Shown: one piece after another, positions 34,569-43,233 of the stretch | How the letters are laid out: each line of letters opens with the position of its first letter | Position numbering within the stretch: the stretch's first letter is position 1 | Origin: VXMO01 sp965219405 | GTDB lineage: Bacteria > Chloroflexota > Dehalococcoidia > UBA6926 | Reading direction: 5' to 3' | Length of the DNA: 64,000 nucleotides | Assembly: GCA_965219405.1 (NCBI GenBank) | Contig: OZ244736.1 | Location: forward strand, 248,001 to 312,000 | Position numbers and translations under genes: made by a program | Notes under the pieces: generated by a model | The model's database searches: none | Told to the model about the DNA's origin: nothing | The model's input: only the letters and a program-made list of their open reading frames with translations

Positions 34569-35420
34569 ATGGCTACTACTACAACGAGAGCAAGTGACAC
34601 AGCCGCCGCGCCGCGCACGCTGACGCCGCAGCAGGTGCAGCGATTCAGTCGGCATATCATCATGCCGCAGGTCGGCAGCATCGGGCAGCGCAAGCTCATG
34701 AATGCGAGCGTTTTGCTTGTCGGGGCGGGCGGGCTTGGATCTCCGCTGGCGATGTATCTTGCTGCGGCTGGCATCGGCAAGATTGGCATCGTCGATTTCG
34801 ATGATGTGGATATCACAAACCTGCATCGGCAGTTGCTGCACGGCATGAATGACATCGGACGTCCAAAGGTCGATTCCGCCGAGGACACGATCCGTGAGAT
34901 CAATCCGGACGCGGAAATCGTCAAGATTGCCAAACACATCAACTCCGAGAACGCGATGGAGATCGCGGACGAGTTTGACATCCTCATCGACGGGACGGAC
35001 AACTTCCCGACGCGCTACCTCATCAATGACCTCGGCGTGCTGATGGACAAGCCCGTGGTCCACGGCTCCATCTTCATGTTTGACGGGCAGGTGACGACGT
35101 TCCTGCCCGGGCAGGGCTGCTACCGCTGCCTGTACCCCGCGCCGCCACCCCCCGGCATGGTGCCCTCGTGCGCGGAGGCGGGCGTGTTGGGCGTGCTGCC
35201 CGGCATCGTCGGCTCCCTCATGGCGACGGAGGCCATCAAGTTGATTCTGGGCGTCGGCAAGCCGCTGGTGAATCGACTGCTGATGGTCGATGCGCTGGAC
35301 ATGGACATGCGGACGGTCAAGATCCGCAAGGATCCGAACTGCCCCGCCTGCGGCGAGAACCCGACGGTGACGGAGCTCATCGACTACGAAGCCTTCTGCG
35401 GCATGCCTGCATTCGAGTGA
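34569..35420 (+). CDS. moeB: MoeB/ThiF-type sulfur-carrier adenylyltransferase
   Basis: A 283-residue E1-like enzyme that adenylates the C-terminal Gly-Gly of MoaD/ThiS-type carriers. VGAGGLGSPLAMYLAAAG is the nucleotide loop (about 51-68), followed by DVDITNLHRQ and the catalytic R/K region GRPKVDSA. Two Zn pairs, CYRC and CPAC, are present. There is no C-terminal rhodanese domain, so it is the short form. A MoaD-like gene lies at 61111 and two Moco enzymes at 17892 and 56398, consistent with cofactor synthesis, but thiamine or cysteine sulfur transfer is equally possible. cysK is 1.2 kb downstream. Confidence 0.88.
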   Translation: MATTTTRASDTAAAPRTLTPQQVQRFSRHIIMPQVGSIGQRKLMNASVLLVGAGGLGSPLAMYLAAAGIGKIGIVDFDDVDITNLHRQLLHGMNDIGRPKVDSAEDTIREINPDAEIVKIAKHINSENAMEIADEFDILIDGTDNFPTRYLINDLGVLMDKPVVHGSIFMFDGQVTTFLPGQGCYRCLYPAPPPPGMVPSCAEAGVLGVLPGIVGSLMATEAIKLILGVGKPLVNRLLMVDALDMDMRTVKIRKDPNCPACGENPTVTELIDYEAFCGMPAFE

Positions 35421-35558
35421 TTTTCTCGGTCGCGCACGCAACTGATCAGTCTTCCGCGTTTACATCCCGCGTTCCGGCGCGGGAAGTCACTCGTGTTGCC
35501 CTCAGGGGGGCGTGACTGGCACGATAAAATTAAGAGACGACAGCGCGGGGAGACAATC

Positions 35559-36359
35559 GTGACCGATATATCGACGCGGGCGCAGGACGGAGACGGCGGC
35601 GTGGAAAGCGAGGACAGGAACGGGCGTGAGAACGGCGATTCTCACCCCATTCTGCGGCGCCTGCTGCCTGCGATGACCGCTATCCCGGGATTGAAGGTGG
35701 ACCGCAGAACATTCCTGGGGAAACAGTTGGATCGCCATTACACCCAGAACAGTATTGGGATCGGGAAGGCGATCGCGACAACGCCGCTGGCGGCCGGCGT
35801 GCCTATGGCAACGCTCGACAGGATGGCCGATGCGATCATCATGTCGCACATCATCAAGGCATCCGGCGTTTCCTTCGCCGCGGGGCTGCCGGGAGGATGG
35901 TTGGCGGCGGCGGCGGTGCCGGCGGACCTTGCCCAACTCAATTGGCACGCGGTGGTATGCGCGCAGAAGCTGATGTACTTGTACGGATGGGACGATCTGT
36001 TCGAGGACGGCGATCTGCAGCTGAATGAGGAAACGGAGGTCAGGATATGGCTGCTGGTCGGCGCGGTCTTCGGAGTACGCGCGGCGACTGACAGCCTGAA
36101 AGAAGTGGCGAAAGCGTCAAAGTCAAACGCCGCCTACCGTATCGCCAGGATTCGCTTGACCGCGACGCCTCTGTACATTCCTCTTCGCTATGCACTCTTT
36201 CGGGCCATCGGCGTGCGGCTGACAAAAACTTCGTTCGCGAAAGGGATTAGCAAGCTGATTCCCCTTGCCGGCGGTGGCATCTCGGCATCCATTACGGCAG
36301 TCTCCCTGCGCAGCATGACCAGGAATCTCAAGGAACATCTGAGAGAGATCGCGATCTGA
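35559..36359 (+). CDS. EcsC-like membrane-associated protein
   Basis: A 266-residue protein weakly resembling the EcsC family. Glycine/alanine-rich amphipathic blocks (GLPGGWLAAAAVPADLAQL, later LIPLAGGGISASITAVSLR) bracket a KLMYLYGWDDLFEDG segment, the order seen in EcsC proteins. There is no signal peptide; two or three short hydrophobic stretches suggest peripheral membrane contact. The GTG start at 35559 was chosen for the GGGGAGA site upstream. Function of this family is unknown, and the assignment is by pattern only. Confidence 0.55.
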   Translation: MTDISTRAQDGDGGVESEDRNGRENGDSHPILRRLLPAMTAIPGLKVDRRTFLGKQLDRHYTQNSIGIGKAIATTPLAAGVPMATLDRMADAIIMSHIIKASGVSFAAGLPGGWLAAAAVPADLAQLNWHAVVCAQKLMYLYGWDDLFEDGDLQLNEETEVRIWLLVGAVFGVRAATDSLKEVAKASKSNAAYRIARIRLTATPLYIPLRYALFRAIGVRLTKTSFAKGISKLIPLAGGGISASITAVSLRSMTRNLKEHLREIAI

Positions 36360-36650
36360 CGCCGGCCGCCTGCTGTTGTTCCGAGTGTCTGTTCCTGCCA
36401 TCCCGAGCCGAACCTACTGTCATTCCGAGCGCAGTCGAGAAATCTAAGACGGTGACAGGCAAAGCGAGCGGGAGTCCTGAAAAGCAGCGCTTTAGATTCC
36501 TCACGTCGCTAACGCTCCGTGTGGAATGACAAGAGGGATGCTGTCGCGGTTATGGGAACGCGGCGGACGCGATAGACTAGGTAGACTGAACATAGGTGGG
36601 CGCGCCCGTGCCCGATGGATTCCCGCTTTCGCGGGAATGACGGATAACAC
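36360..36650. repeat. Gap with MITE-like inverted repeat and a family A palindrome
   Basis: GTCATTCCGAGCGCAGTCGA at 36419 and, about 110 nt on, GTGTGGAATGACA (ending 36531) form imperfect inverted ends. Internal AAATCTAAGA and CTTTAGATTCC continue the symmetry. The whole looks like a small non-coding mobile-type repeat. A family A palindrome, ATTCCCGC-TTTC-GCGGGAAT, lies at 36619-36638 just before cysK. No gene was seen. Confidence 0.6.
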
Positions 36651-37586
36651 ATGACCGGCAGCATACTGGACACAATCGGCAATACGCCCCTCATTGAGCT
36701 GAAACGGCTTCAACCCAAGCCGGGCGTCCGGCTGTTCGCCAAGCTGGAGGGGCAGAACCCGACGGGCAGCGTGAAGGACCGCATCGCCCTGCTCATGGTG
36801 GAGAACGCGGAGGCGGACGGCACGCTGGGCGACGGGCGTATCATTCTCGAACCCTCCAGCGGCAACACCGGCGTCTCGCTCGCCATGGTCGCGCAGTACA
36901 AGGGTTATGACGTCACCGTCGTCTTGCCGGACAACGTGACGGAAGAGCGGCAGGTTTTGATCGAGTCGTTCGGCGCAAAGGTCGTCTTCAGCGAGGGGCG
37001 GCACGGCACGAACGGGGCCATCGAGGTCGCGCAGCAGATGGCCGAAAAAGAGCCTGACAAGTACGTGATGCTGTACCAGTACGGCAATGAGGCGAATCCG
37101 CGGGCGCATTACGACGGCACGGGCGAGGAGATTGTCCGGCAGCTGCCGGACGTCGACGTGTTCGTAGCGGGGCTCGGCACGGGCGGGACGTTGACGGGCG
37201 TTGGGCGGCGACTGAAAGAGCACAACCCGGACGCGCGAATCATCGCCGTCGTCCCGCACCCGGAGGAGCGCATCCAGGGACTGAGATCCTTGGAAGACGG
37301 ATTCATTCCGCCGATCCTGGACACGACGGTTCTGGATGGGCAATTCATCATCACTTCACGAGAATCGTTCGAGAAGACACGGGAACTGCTGCAGATGGAG
37401 AGCATCTTCGCGGGCATCTCATCCGGCGCGGTGCTGGCGTGCGCGCAGCGGCTGGCGGAGCGGATGGACAACGGGAACATCGTGTGCCTGTTCGCTGACG
37501 GCGGCTGGAAATACCTGTCCACCGGCCTGTGGACACGCCCGCTTGATGAAATCGACGCGGAGATGGGGCGCAAGATCTGGTGGTAG
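36651..37586 (+). CDS. cysK: Cysteine synthase (PLP-dependent beta-synthase)
   Basis: A 311-residue fold-type II PLP enzyme making cysteine from O-acetylserine (or O-phosphoserine) and sulfide. NPTGSVKDR holds the Schiff-base lysine (Lys42), SSGNTG is the substrate loop, and GTGGTLTGVGR is the phosphate cup. The C-terminal part after residue 290 (KYLSTGLW) is CysM-like, so CysK versus CysM is uncertain. It overlaps lspA by 7 nt and leads a tight plus-strand cluster. Confidence 0.9.
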   Translation: MTGSILDTIGNTPLIELKRLQPKPGVRLFAKLEGQNPTGSVKDRIALLMVENAEADGTLGDGRIILEPSSGNTGVSLAMVAQYKGYDVTVVLPDNVTEERQVLIESFGAKVVFSEGRHGTNGAIEVAQQMAEKEPDKYVMLYQYGNEANPRAHYDGTGEEIVRQLPDVDVFVAGLGTGGTLTGVGRRLKEHNPDARIIAVVPHPEERIQGLRSLEDGFIPPILDTTVLDGQFIITSRESFEKTRELLQMESIFAGISSGAVLACAQRLAERMDNGNIVCLFADGGWKYLSTGLWTRPLDEIDAEMGRKIWW

Positions 37587-38245
37587 AGGACGACGGCCCG
37601 CGTCCAGACGCGCCGAGAGGATTCGGCGGCCATTTCCTGCCATTCGCCGCGGTCACGCTGATCATCTACATTGCCGACCAGGCAGCCAAGCTGCTGATCG
37701 TCAGTAATCTGCGCCTGTATGAATCGATCCCGGAGAACGGTCTGCTTCGGCTGACCTATGTAGAAAACACCGGGAGCGCGTTTGGCCTGCTGCGCGGCCA
37801 TACGGAGTTCCTGATCCTGGTCAGCATCATCGGGGTGTTGGGGGTGCTGTTTTACTACCGGGCGAACGGGCGGGAGAGCGCCCTGCTGCGTTACTCCCTC
37901 GCCCTCCTGTTAGGCGGCGCGCTGGGCAATCTGACAGACCGGCTCGCGCGGGGCGCGGTCGTCGATTTCATCAGCGTGCAGGTGTGGAGCGACTACCATT
38001 TTCCGACGTTCAACGTCGCGGATTCGGCGCTGACGGTTGGGTTATTCGCGTTAGCGATTTATGTTCTGAGGAATCGGGCGACGGAGAAGAGGCTTGAACA
38101 GCAGGCGGGAACGGGGTGTGTCCCCCCCACCCTAACCCTCCCGCGTGAGGGGGAAGAGGACTCCCTGGAGAGTGAGCAGGATGGCGGGCCTGTAGCGGAA
38201 GAACAGAGGGCTGTGGATGGAAACTCGTCTGACCGTCCCGCCTGA
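37580..38245 (+). CDS. lspA: Lipoprotein signal peptidase II with repeat-derived tail
   Basis: A 221-residue aspartic signal peptidase of the inner membrane that trims prolipoproteins. Four hydrophobic segments are visible. TYVENTGSAFG, GNLTDRLARGAVVDF (Asp120) and FPTFNVADSAL (Asp148) are the catalytic signatures. The enzyme core ends near residue 165, yet the frame continues for 55 more residues. Residues about 178-193 (GTGCVPPTLTLPREGE) are encoded by a family B palindromic repeat. The tail is hydrophilic and probably dispensable. GTG start inside the end of cysK; overlaps rluD by 29 nt. Confidence 0.93.
   Translation: MVEDDGPRPDAPRGFGGHFLPFAAVTLIIYIADQAAKLLIVSNLRLYESIPENGLLRLTYVENTGSAFGLLRGHTEFLILVSIIGVLGVLFYYRANGRESALLRYSLALLLGGALGNLTDRLARGAVVDFISVQVWSDYHFPTFNVADSALTVGLFALAIYVLRNRATEKRLEQQAGTGCVPPTLTLPREGEEDSLESEQDGGPVAEEQRAVDGNSSDRPA
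38122..38157. repeat. Palindromic repeat family B copy inside lspA
   Basis: CCCCCCCACCCTAACCCTCC, then CGCGTGAGGGGGAAGAGG. It shares the CCCACCCTAACCC leader and a GAGGGGG arm with copies at 52886 and 60592. It is translated as part of the LspA tail. Confidence 0.75.
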
Positions 38246-39170
38246 ACTATCCGAGAGGCGGCTTGACCGATACCTGGCTTCCGCTCTTGCTGTCGATGTT
38301 TCGCGGTCGGCGATTGGTCGACTGATCCAGGGTGGACGGGTCACAGTCAACGGCGAAACGCCCCGCAAGCGTGGGCACGCCATCGAGCCGGGCGACGAAA
38401 TCACAATTACCGGCGAAATAGAAACCGGCGAGACGGCAGGACTGTCCGCCGAGCATTCACCTCTGCTCGTGCTCTACGAGGATGACGACATTCTCGCCAT
38501 CGACAAGCCGCCGGGCGTCGCCGTCCATCCCGGACCCGGCCACCCGACGGGAACGATTGTGAACGCGCTGCTGGGTCGCCAGGGGCCGCTCTCAACGATT
38601 GGGGGCGATGACAGGCCGGGGATCGTTCATCGGCTGGACAAGGACACGTCCGGCGCGATGTTAATCGCCAAGAACGACGCGGCCCATACGGCGCTGTCGC
38701 GGCAGTTTCAGTCGAGGAGCGTCGAGAAGGTGTATATCGCGCTGCTCCGCGGCAATCTCGAGCCACAGACCGGAACGATAGAGGCCCCGTTGGGCCGCGA
38801 CCCGAGGCACCGACAGCGACATGCAGTTATTGCCGCAGGGCGTCCTGCGACCACGCGCTACCACGCTCTGGCGCACCTTCGCGGCGGCTATACGCTGGTG
38901 GAAGCAAAGCCGCAGACAGGGCGACCTCACCAGATTCGCGTTCATTTCGCATCGCTGCGGCACCCGGTGGCGGGAGACGTGATCTACGCGCGCGGCAGTC
39001 GAGACCCCGTGCCTCGCCTCTTCCTGCACGCGCTCTCTCTGGTTTTCGAGCATCCCATCAGCAGTGAGAGGCTGGAGGTTCGCTCACCTTTGGCGGATGA
39101 CCTGGCTGCATGCTTATCGGACATGACAATGGGCACGCCGGAGGCGCGGCTGGTCGATTCGCTGGGTTAG
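38217..39170 (+). CDS. rluD: RluD-family 23S rRNA pseudouridine synthase
   Basis: A 317-residue RluA/RluD-type enzyme. An N-terminal S4-like domain (ERRLDRYLASALAVDVSRS, about 12-75) precedes the catalytic domain with HRLDKDTSG (Asp at about 141), KVYIALLRG and GRPHQIRVH. These enzymes isomerise specific uridines in 23S rRNA helix 69 or in tRNA. Full-length and apparently intact. It starts within the tail of lspA, 29 nt before its stop codon. Confidence 0.92.
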   Translation: METRLTVPPELSERRLDRYLASALAVDVSRSAIGRLIQGGRVTVNGETPRKRGHAIEPGDEITITGEIETGETAGLSAEHSPLLVLYEDDDILAIDKPPGVAVHPGPGHPTGTIVNALLGRQGPLSTIGGDDRPGIVHRLDKDTSGAMLIAKNDAAHTALSRQFQSRSVEKVYIALLRGNLEPQTGTIEAPLGRDPRHRQRHAVIAAGRPATTRYHALAHLRGGYTLVEAKPQTGRPHQIRVHFASLRHPVAGDVIYARGSRDPVPRLFLHALSLVFEHPISSERLEVRSPLADDLAACLSDMTMGTPEARLVDSLG

Positions 39171-39182
39171 AATGAGACTGCA

Positions 39183-40730
39183 ATGCCAAAAACGCGAACA
39201 CGCTACGCGCCAAGCCCGACGGGGGACCCGCATGTCGGCAACGTCCGGAGCGCGCTGTTCGCGTGGCTCTTTGCCCGCAGCACAGGCGGTGTGTTCGCGG
39301 TGCGAATTGAGGACACCGACCAGGAACGGCGCATACCCGGCAGCGAAGAGCGGATTCTTGATTCCCTCCGATGGCTCGGCATTGAATGGGACGAGGGACC
39401 GGACATCGGCGGGCCGTATGGGCCGTACGTGCAGTCGCAGCGCCTTGAGGGCTACGGAGAGGCGGCGGAGCGGCTGGTGGAGTTGGGCGCCGCCTACTAC
39501 TGCTACTGCACGCCGGACAGGCTGGATGCCATCCGCGCCGCGCAGCAGAAGCGCAGCGTGCCCACGGGCTACGATCGTCGCTGCCGCAACCTGAGCGCGG
39601 AGGAGCGCGAGCGTGAGCAGGCGGAGAACGGCGCGCATCGCGTCGTGCGGTTCAAGACGCCGCTTAGCGGTCGTTCGACGTTCAATGACGTCATACACGG
39701 CGATGTTTCATGGGAGAACCGGCTCATCGACGATTTTGTAATCCTGAAATCGGATGGATTTCCGACATATCATCTGGCCAACGTTGTTGACGACGTCGCG
39801 ATGGAGATTACGCACGTGATCCGCGGCGACGAGTGGATGTCCTCCGCGCCGCGCCACGCGATGATCTATGAGGCGTTCGGCTACTCGCCGCCCGCGTTCG
39901 CCCACCTGCCACTGATCCTCGGCTCCGACCGGACAAAGCTGTCCAAGCGGCACGGTTCCGTCTCGCTGCTCGACTACCGCGATGAGGGCTTTCTGCCGGA
40001 GGCGATGCTGAATTTTTTGTCACTTCTCGGGTGGTCGCTGGACGACAAGACGACACAGATGACGCGAGATGAACTTATCAACGGATTCTCGCTGGAGCGC
40101 GTGTCGGCGTCGCCGGCGATGTTCGACCGTGACAAGCTGGAGTGGCTGAACGGCGTCTACATCCGCGAGATGCCGCCAGAGGCGTTCGTGGAGGCGGCAC
40201 GGCCATACCTGGACAACGGCCTGCCGCCGGAGATTCCGCGACCCCTGGACGATGAACTGGCGAGGGAGGCGGCCGTCCTGACGCAAGATCGGGCGCGCCT
40301 GCTGAGCGAGATGCCGGAACTATGTGAGTTCTTCTTCACGGAGGATGTGTCGTTTCCACCCGCTCTTATCTGGGCAGGGATGGGTGACAAGGCAATGAAG
40401 CGCATGGCAGACGCAGGTGAGGATATTTGGGCTGTGCCGTTGCCGGAGGACGCGGAGGTTGTCCGCGCGTGGCTGACCGCCGTGGCCAACGCCATAGAGA
40501 AGATGGAATCGTGGAATCACGACTCCATCGAGACGCGCTTCAGGGCATTAGTGGAGGAGCTTGGCACGTCAGGCCGCAAGCTGTTCGGGGCGGTGCGGGT
40601 TGCGACAACGGGCAGGACAGCTGCGCCACCTTTGTTCGTCACCCTTGAGGCGATCGGGCGCGAGCGTTCGGCGGCGCGGACACGCGCGGCGGCCGCGGCG
40701 CTCCTTGACACAGAATTGGCGCGTTCGTAG
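39183..40730 (+). CDS. gltX: Glutamyl-tRNA synthetase
   Basis: A 515-residue class I synthetase. RYAPSPTGDPHVGNVRSA carries the HIGH-type signature, RIEDTDQERRIPGS the glutamate-site arginines, and TKLSKRHG the KMSKS-equivalent at about 251. The C-terminal anticodon-binding region is full length. Whether it is discriminating (Glu only) or also charges tRNA-Gln cannot be read here. It lies 12 nt after rluD and 13 nt before tRNA-Asp. Confidence 0.95.
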   Translation: MPKTRTRYAPSPTGDPHVGNVRSALFAWLFARSTGGVFAVRIEDTDQERRIPGSEERILDSLRWLGIEWDEGPDIGGPYGPYVQSQRLEGYGEAAERLVELGAAYYCYCTPDRLDAIRAAQQKRSVPTGYDRRCRNLSAEEREREQAENGAHRVVRFKTPLSGRSTFNDVIHGDVSWENRLIDDFVILKSDGFPTYHLANVVDDVAMEITHVIRGDEWMSSAPRHAMIYEAFGYSPPAFAHLPLILGSDRTKLSKRHGSVSLLDYRDEGFLPEAMLNFLSLLGWSLDDKTTQMTRDELINGFSLERVSASPAMFDRDKLEWLNGVYIREMPPEAFVEAARPYLDNGLPPEIPRPLDDELAREAAVLTQDRARLLSEMPELCEFFFTEDVSFPPALIWAGMGDKAMKRMADAGEDIWAVPLPEDAEVVRAWLTAVANAIEKMESWNHDSIETRFRALVEELGTSGRKLFGAVRVATTGRTAAPPLFVTLEAIGRERSAARTRAAAAALLDTELARS

Positions 40731-40743
40731 CATGAGCTAGCGC

Positions 40744-40822
40744 GGCCCGGTGGTGTAGTCTGGCTTAACATACTGCCCTGTCACGGCAGAGATCACGGGT
40801 TCGAATCCCGTCCGGGTCGCCA
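40744..40822 (+). tRNA. tRNA-Asp (anticodon GTC)
   Basis: Acceptor GGCCCGG pairs with CCGGGTC (one G-T wobble). The anticodon stem CTGCC/GGCAG has loop CTGTCAC, giving GTC. The T arm is CGGGTTCGAATCCCG, and CCA is encoded. The D-arm loop is long (GTAGTCTGGCTTAACA). It is probably co-transcribed with gltX. Confidence 0.96.
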
Positions 40823-40915
40823 GGTTCTTTTTGAATCGCACCGCACGAGCAAGGACGCCAGCAAGGCACAACCGCCCCCGTCGTTAGCACAAGGGCAGCG
40901 AGAACGCGCACGATT

Positions 40916-41911
40916 ATGGCCAACCCGTACCTGCTTGGCGTCGATGTTGGGGGAACGCAGACACGGGTCGCCATCGCTCGCCGGCCTCGCGGCTCGATTC
41001 GTCGAACGGCATTTGCCTCCCCTGCCCGCTCGGATCCCAAGCTGCTTATTGACGGCATCGTCGAGGCCGTGCACGAACTCGCCGACAAGGCCAACGGCGA
41101 GATCACGGCGGGTGTCGTCGCCTGCGCGGGCACGGTGGACACGGCAACCGGCGTCATCGTGGAGTCGCCAAATCTGCCCATGGTGCGGGAGTTCGCGATG
41201 GCGGACGCTCTCAACGAGCGCCTGAACATTCCCATCGAAATCGAGAATGATGCCACCGCGGCCGCTCACGCCGTCCATCAGATGGGGGCGGGCCGGGGTT
41301 CGACGGAGATGATCTATCTGACCATTAGCACGGGAATCGGGGGCGGCATCGTCTCCGGCGGCAAGCTGCTGCGCGGCATTGCGGGGGCGGCGGGCGAGTT
41401 CGGCCACATGACCATCGGCATGAGTCGCGGCATCCAATGCCCGTGCGGACTGTCCGGCTGCTTTGAGACGATGGCATCCGGCACGGCCATCGCTCGCATG
41501 GCGCGGATGCGAATCGAGGCGGGTGGAGATTCGATTCTCGTTGAGAAATCGGCGACCCAGGGCAGCGAAAGCATCACGGCGCGCAATGTGTTCGATGCGG
41601 CGGAGCAGGACGATGCGCTGGCGCGGGCGGTGGTCGACGAGGCAGGCTACGCGCTCGGCGTCGGGCTTGCCAATATCGTCAACATCTTCAACCCAGAGTT
41701 GATCGTGCTGGGCGGCGGGCTGGCGCGCGGCCAGGATGAGTTTGTGGAGCACGGCATCAGCGTTGCCCGGGAGCGGGCGTTCAAGCTTCAGAATCGCACC
41801 GTTCGGTTTGAAGTGACTGAGCTCGGCGACGATAACGGGCTGCGCGGGGCGCTGCTGCTGGCGCGGGAGTTGGCCTCCCGCACGCGGCGGGCTGCGCGAC
41901 TCGGCGGCTGA
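40916..41911 (+). CDS. ROK-family sugar kinase (glucokinase-like)
   Basis: A 331-residue ROK protein: GVDVGGTQTRVAI is the phosphate-binding loop, and IENDATAAAHAV supplies the catalytic aspartate. STGIGGGIVSGG is the second ATP motif, EFGHMTIG holds the zinc His, and CPCGLSGCFE the Cys ligands. There is no N-terminal HTH, so it is a kinase rather than a repressor. Glucose is the most likely substrate in this branch, but N-acyl-sugars are possible. First of four same-strand genes ending with recQ. Confidence 0.88.
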   Translation: MANPYLLGVDVGGTQTRVAIARRPRGSIRRTAFASPARSDPKLLIDGIVEAVHELADKANGEITAGVVACAGTVDTATGVIVESPNLPMVREFAMADALNERLNIPIEIENDATAAAHAVHQMGAGRGSTEMIYLTISTGIGGGIVSGGKLLRGIAGAAGEFGHMTIGMSRGIQCPCGLSGCFETMASGTAIARMARMRIEAGGDSILVEKSATQGSESITARNVFDAAEQDDALARAVVDEAGYALGVGLANIVNIFNPELIVLGGGLARGQDEFVEHGISVARERAFKLQNRTVRFEVTELGDDNGLRGALLLARELASRTRRAARLGG

Positions 41912-41929
41912 GGAGAGGGGGCAGGCCCG

Positions 41930-42658
41930 ATGGAGGGAACGGCGAACAAGGGCAGCGCCCTCGACTATGTGAGCATCACGCCGACCGGCTACGAGGAATC
42001 ACGCGCCTATCCCATCATCATCCTTGTGCATGGGTTCGGAGCGAGCATGTACGACCTCGCAGGCCTCGCCCCAGCGATCAATCAGACGGGCTACGTGTAT
42101 CTCTGCCCGAACGGGACGATCCCGCTGGACATCGGCGGTGGGCAGATCGGTTTCGGGTGGACGACGCCGGACGGCTTCAATGACCCGGAAGAGGCAAAGA
42201 GCACCGAAGAGGCATTCGACGCCTTCATGGAGGAGGTGCGCGAGCCGTACGGGCTGGAGCCGGGCAACATGCTGATCATCGGCTTTTCGCAGGGCGGCGG
42301 GCTGGCGTATCGATACGGGCTGACGCGGCCCGGTGTGTTCGTCGGCGTTGGTGCACTGAGCGCGTCCATCCACGACATGGATGAACTTGCGACTCAGCTA
42401 CCTGATGAGCGGACGCAGCCCATCTTTGTCGGCCACGGGAATGAGGACCCCGTCGTGCCGGTTGACCGGGGCCGCTCGGCCAACGCGCAGTTGGAGGCAT
42501 GGGGCTACGGGGACGTCATCTACAACGAATATGACCGCGCGGGCCATGAGATTACGCCGACCGAGCTTCGTGATCTCGCACAGTGGGTCGCGCGCGTCCT
42601 GCCGCCGGCGGACCAGCAGACGCCGGGCGTCTCGCCGGGCGGCATCATTCTGCCGTAG
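41930..42658 (+). CDS. Alpha/beta-hydrolase, phospholipase/carboxylesterase family
   Basis: A 242-residue serine hydrolase. ILVHGFGASMYDLAGL forms the oxyanion region, IIGFSQGGGLA the nucleophile elbow (Ser), GNEDPVVPVD the acid and RAGHEI the histidine. The layout is that of YpfH/acyl-protein-thioesterase-type esterases. No signal peptide, so it is cytosolic. It follows the ROK gene by 18 nt. Substrate unknown. Confidence 0.87.
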   Translation: MEGTANKGSALDYVSITPTGYEESRAYPIIILVHGFGASMYDLAGLAPAINQTGYVYLCPNGTIPLDIGGGQIGFGWTTPDGFNDPEEAKSTEEAFDAFMEEVREPYGLEPGNMLIIGFSQGGGLAYRYGLTRPGVFVGVGALSASIHDMDELATQLPDERTQPIFVGHGNEDPVVPVDRGRSANAQLEAWGYGDVIYNEYDRAGHEITPTELRDLAQWVARVLPPADQQTPGVSPGGIILP

Positions 42659-42683
42659 GCGCTGAGGCCTCAATCGTCGACTG

Positions 42684-43226
42684 ATGCGCATCGGCCTAAT
42701 CTCAGATACGCACGTGCCGGAGGCCGGGGAGCGGCTGCCGGGCGAGGTTTTTGACCTGCTTGCCGGTGTCGACATGGTCATGCATGGCGGCGATATGCAC
42801 ATCATCGACGTGCTGGATTGGCTGGAGGTCATCGCACCTGTCGTTGGGGCGCGGGGGAACGGCGACGGCGACGGTTTTCGGCCGCCCTTTCCGGACGATG
42901 ATCCTCGCGTGAAGCACGCGCAGGTGATTGACGCGGAGGGTGTCAGCGTCGGGCTGATCCACGGGTTTCCTTTGCCGGCAGACACGCCATGGACTACGAC
43001 TGAAGCGCTGATGGAGCGCTATTTCGGCGGGGCGGTGGATGTGATCGTCTGCGGCGATACACACGTGGCACATGTGGAGCGGACGGAGTCGGGCGTTCTG
43101 ATTGTCAATCCGGGGAGTCCGGCACTGCCTCGAAACATACGCGAGCCGGGGCACGTCGGGATACTCACCATCGAGAACGGCAGGGCGTCCGCGGAGATAT
43201 TGGCGCTGACGAGTTTGGCGTATTAG
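42684..43226 (+). CDS. YfcE/MJ0936-type metallophosphoesterase
   Basis: A 180-residue calcineurin-like phosphoesterase. GLISDTHVPE, HGGDMHI, ARGNGDGD, HGFPLP and CGDTHVAHV carry the metal ligands in order, followed by VNPGSP. The GNCD/GNGD step is compatible with catalysis. Such small enzymes act as phosphodiesterases; the physiological target is unknown. It sits 7 nt before recQ. Confidence 0.9.
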   Translation: MRIGLISDTHVPEAGERLPGEVFDLLAGVDMVMHGGDMHIIDVLDWLEVIAPVVGARGNGDGDGFRPPFPDDDPRVKHAQVIDAEGVSVGLIHGFPLPADTPWTTTEALMERYFGGAVDVIVCGDTHVAHVERTESGVLIVNPGSPALPRNIREPGHVGILTIENGRASAEILALTSLAY

Positions 43227-43233
43227 GGGCGAT

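Noticed and set aside
34464..35441. 325-codon minus-strand ORF
   Set aside because: Opposite moeB/thiF, whose motifs are complete; shadow is His/Arg/Ala-rich noise.
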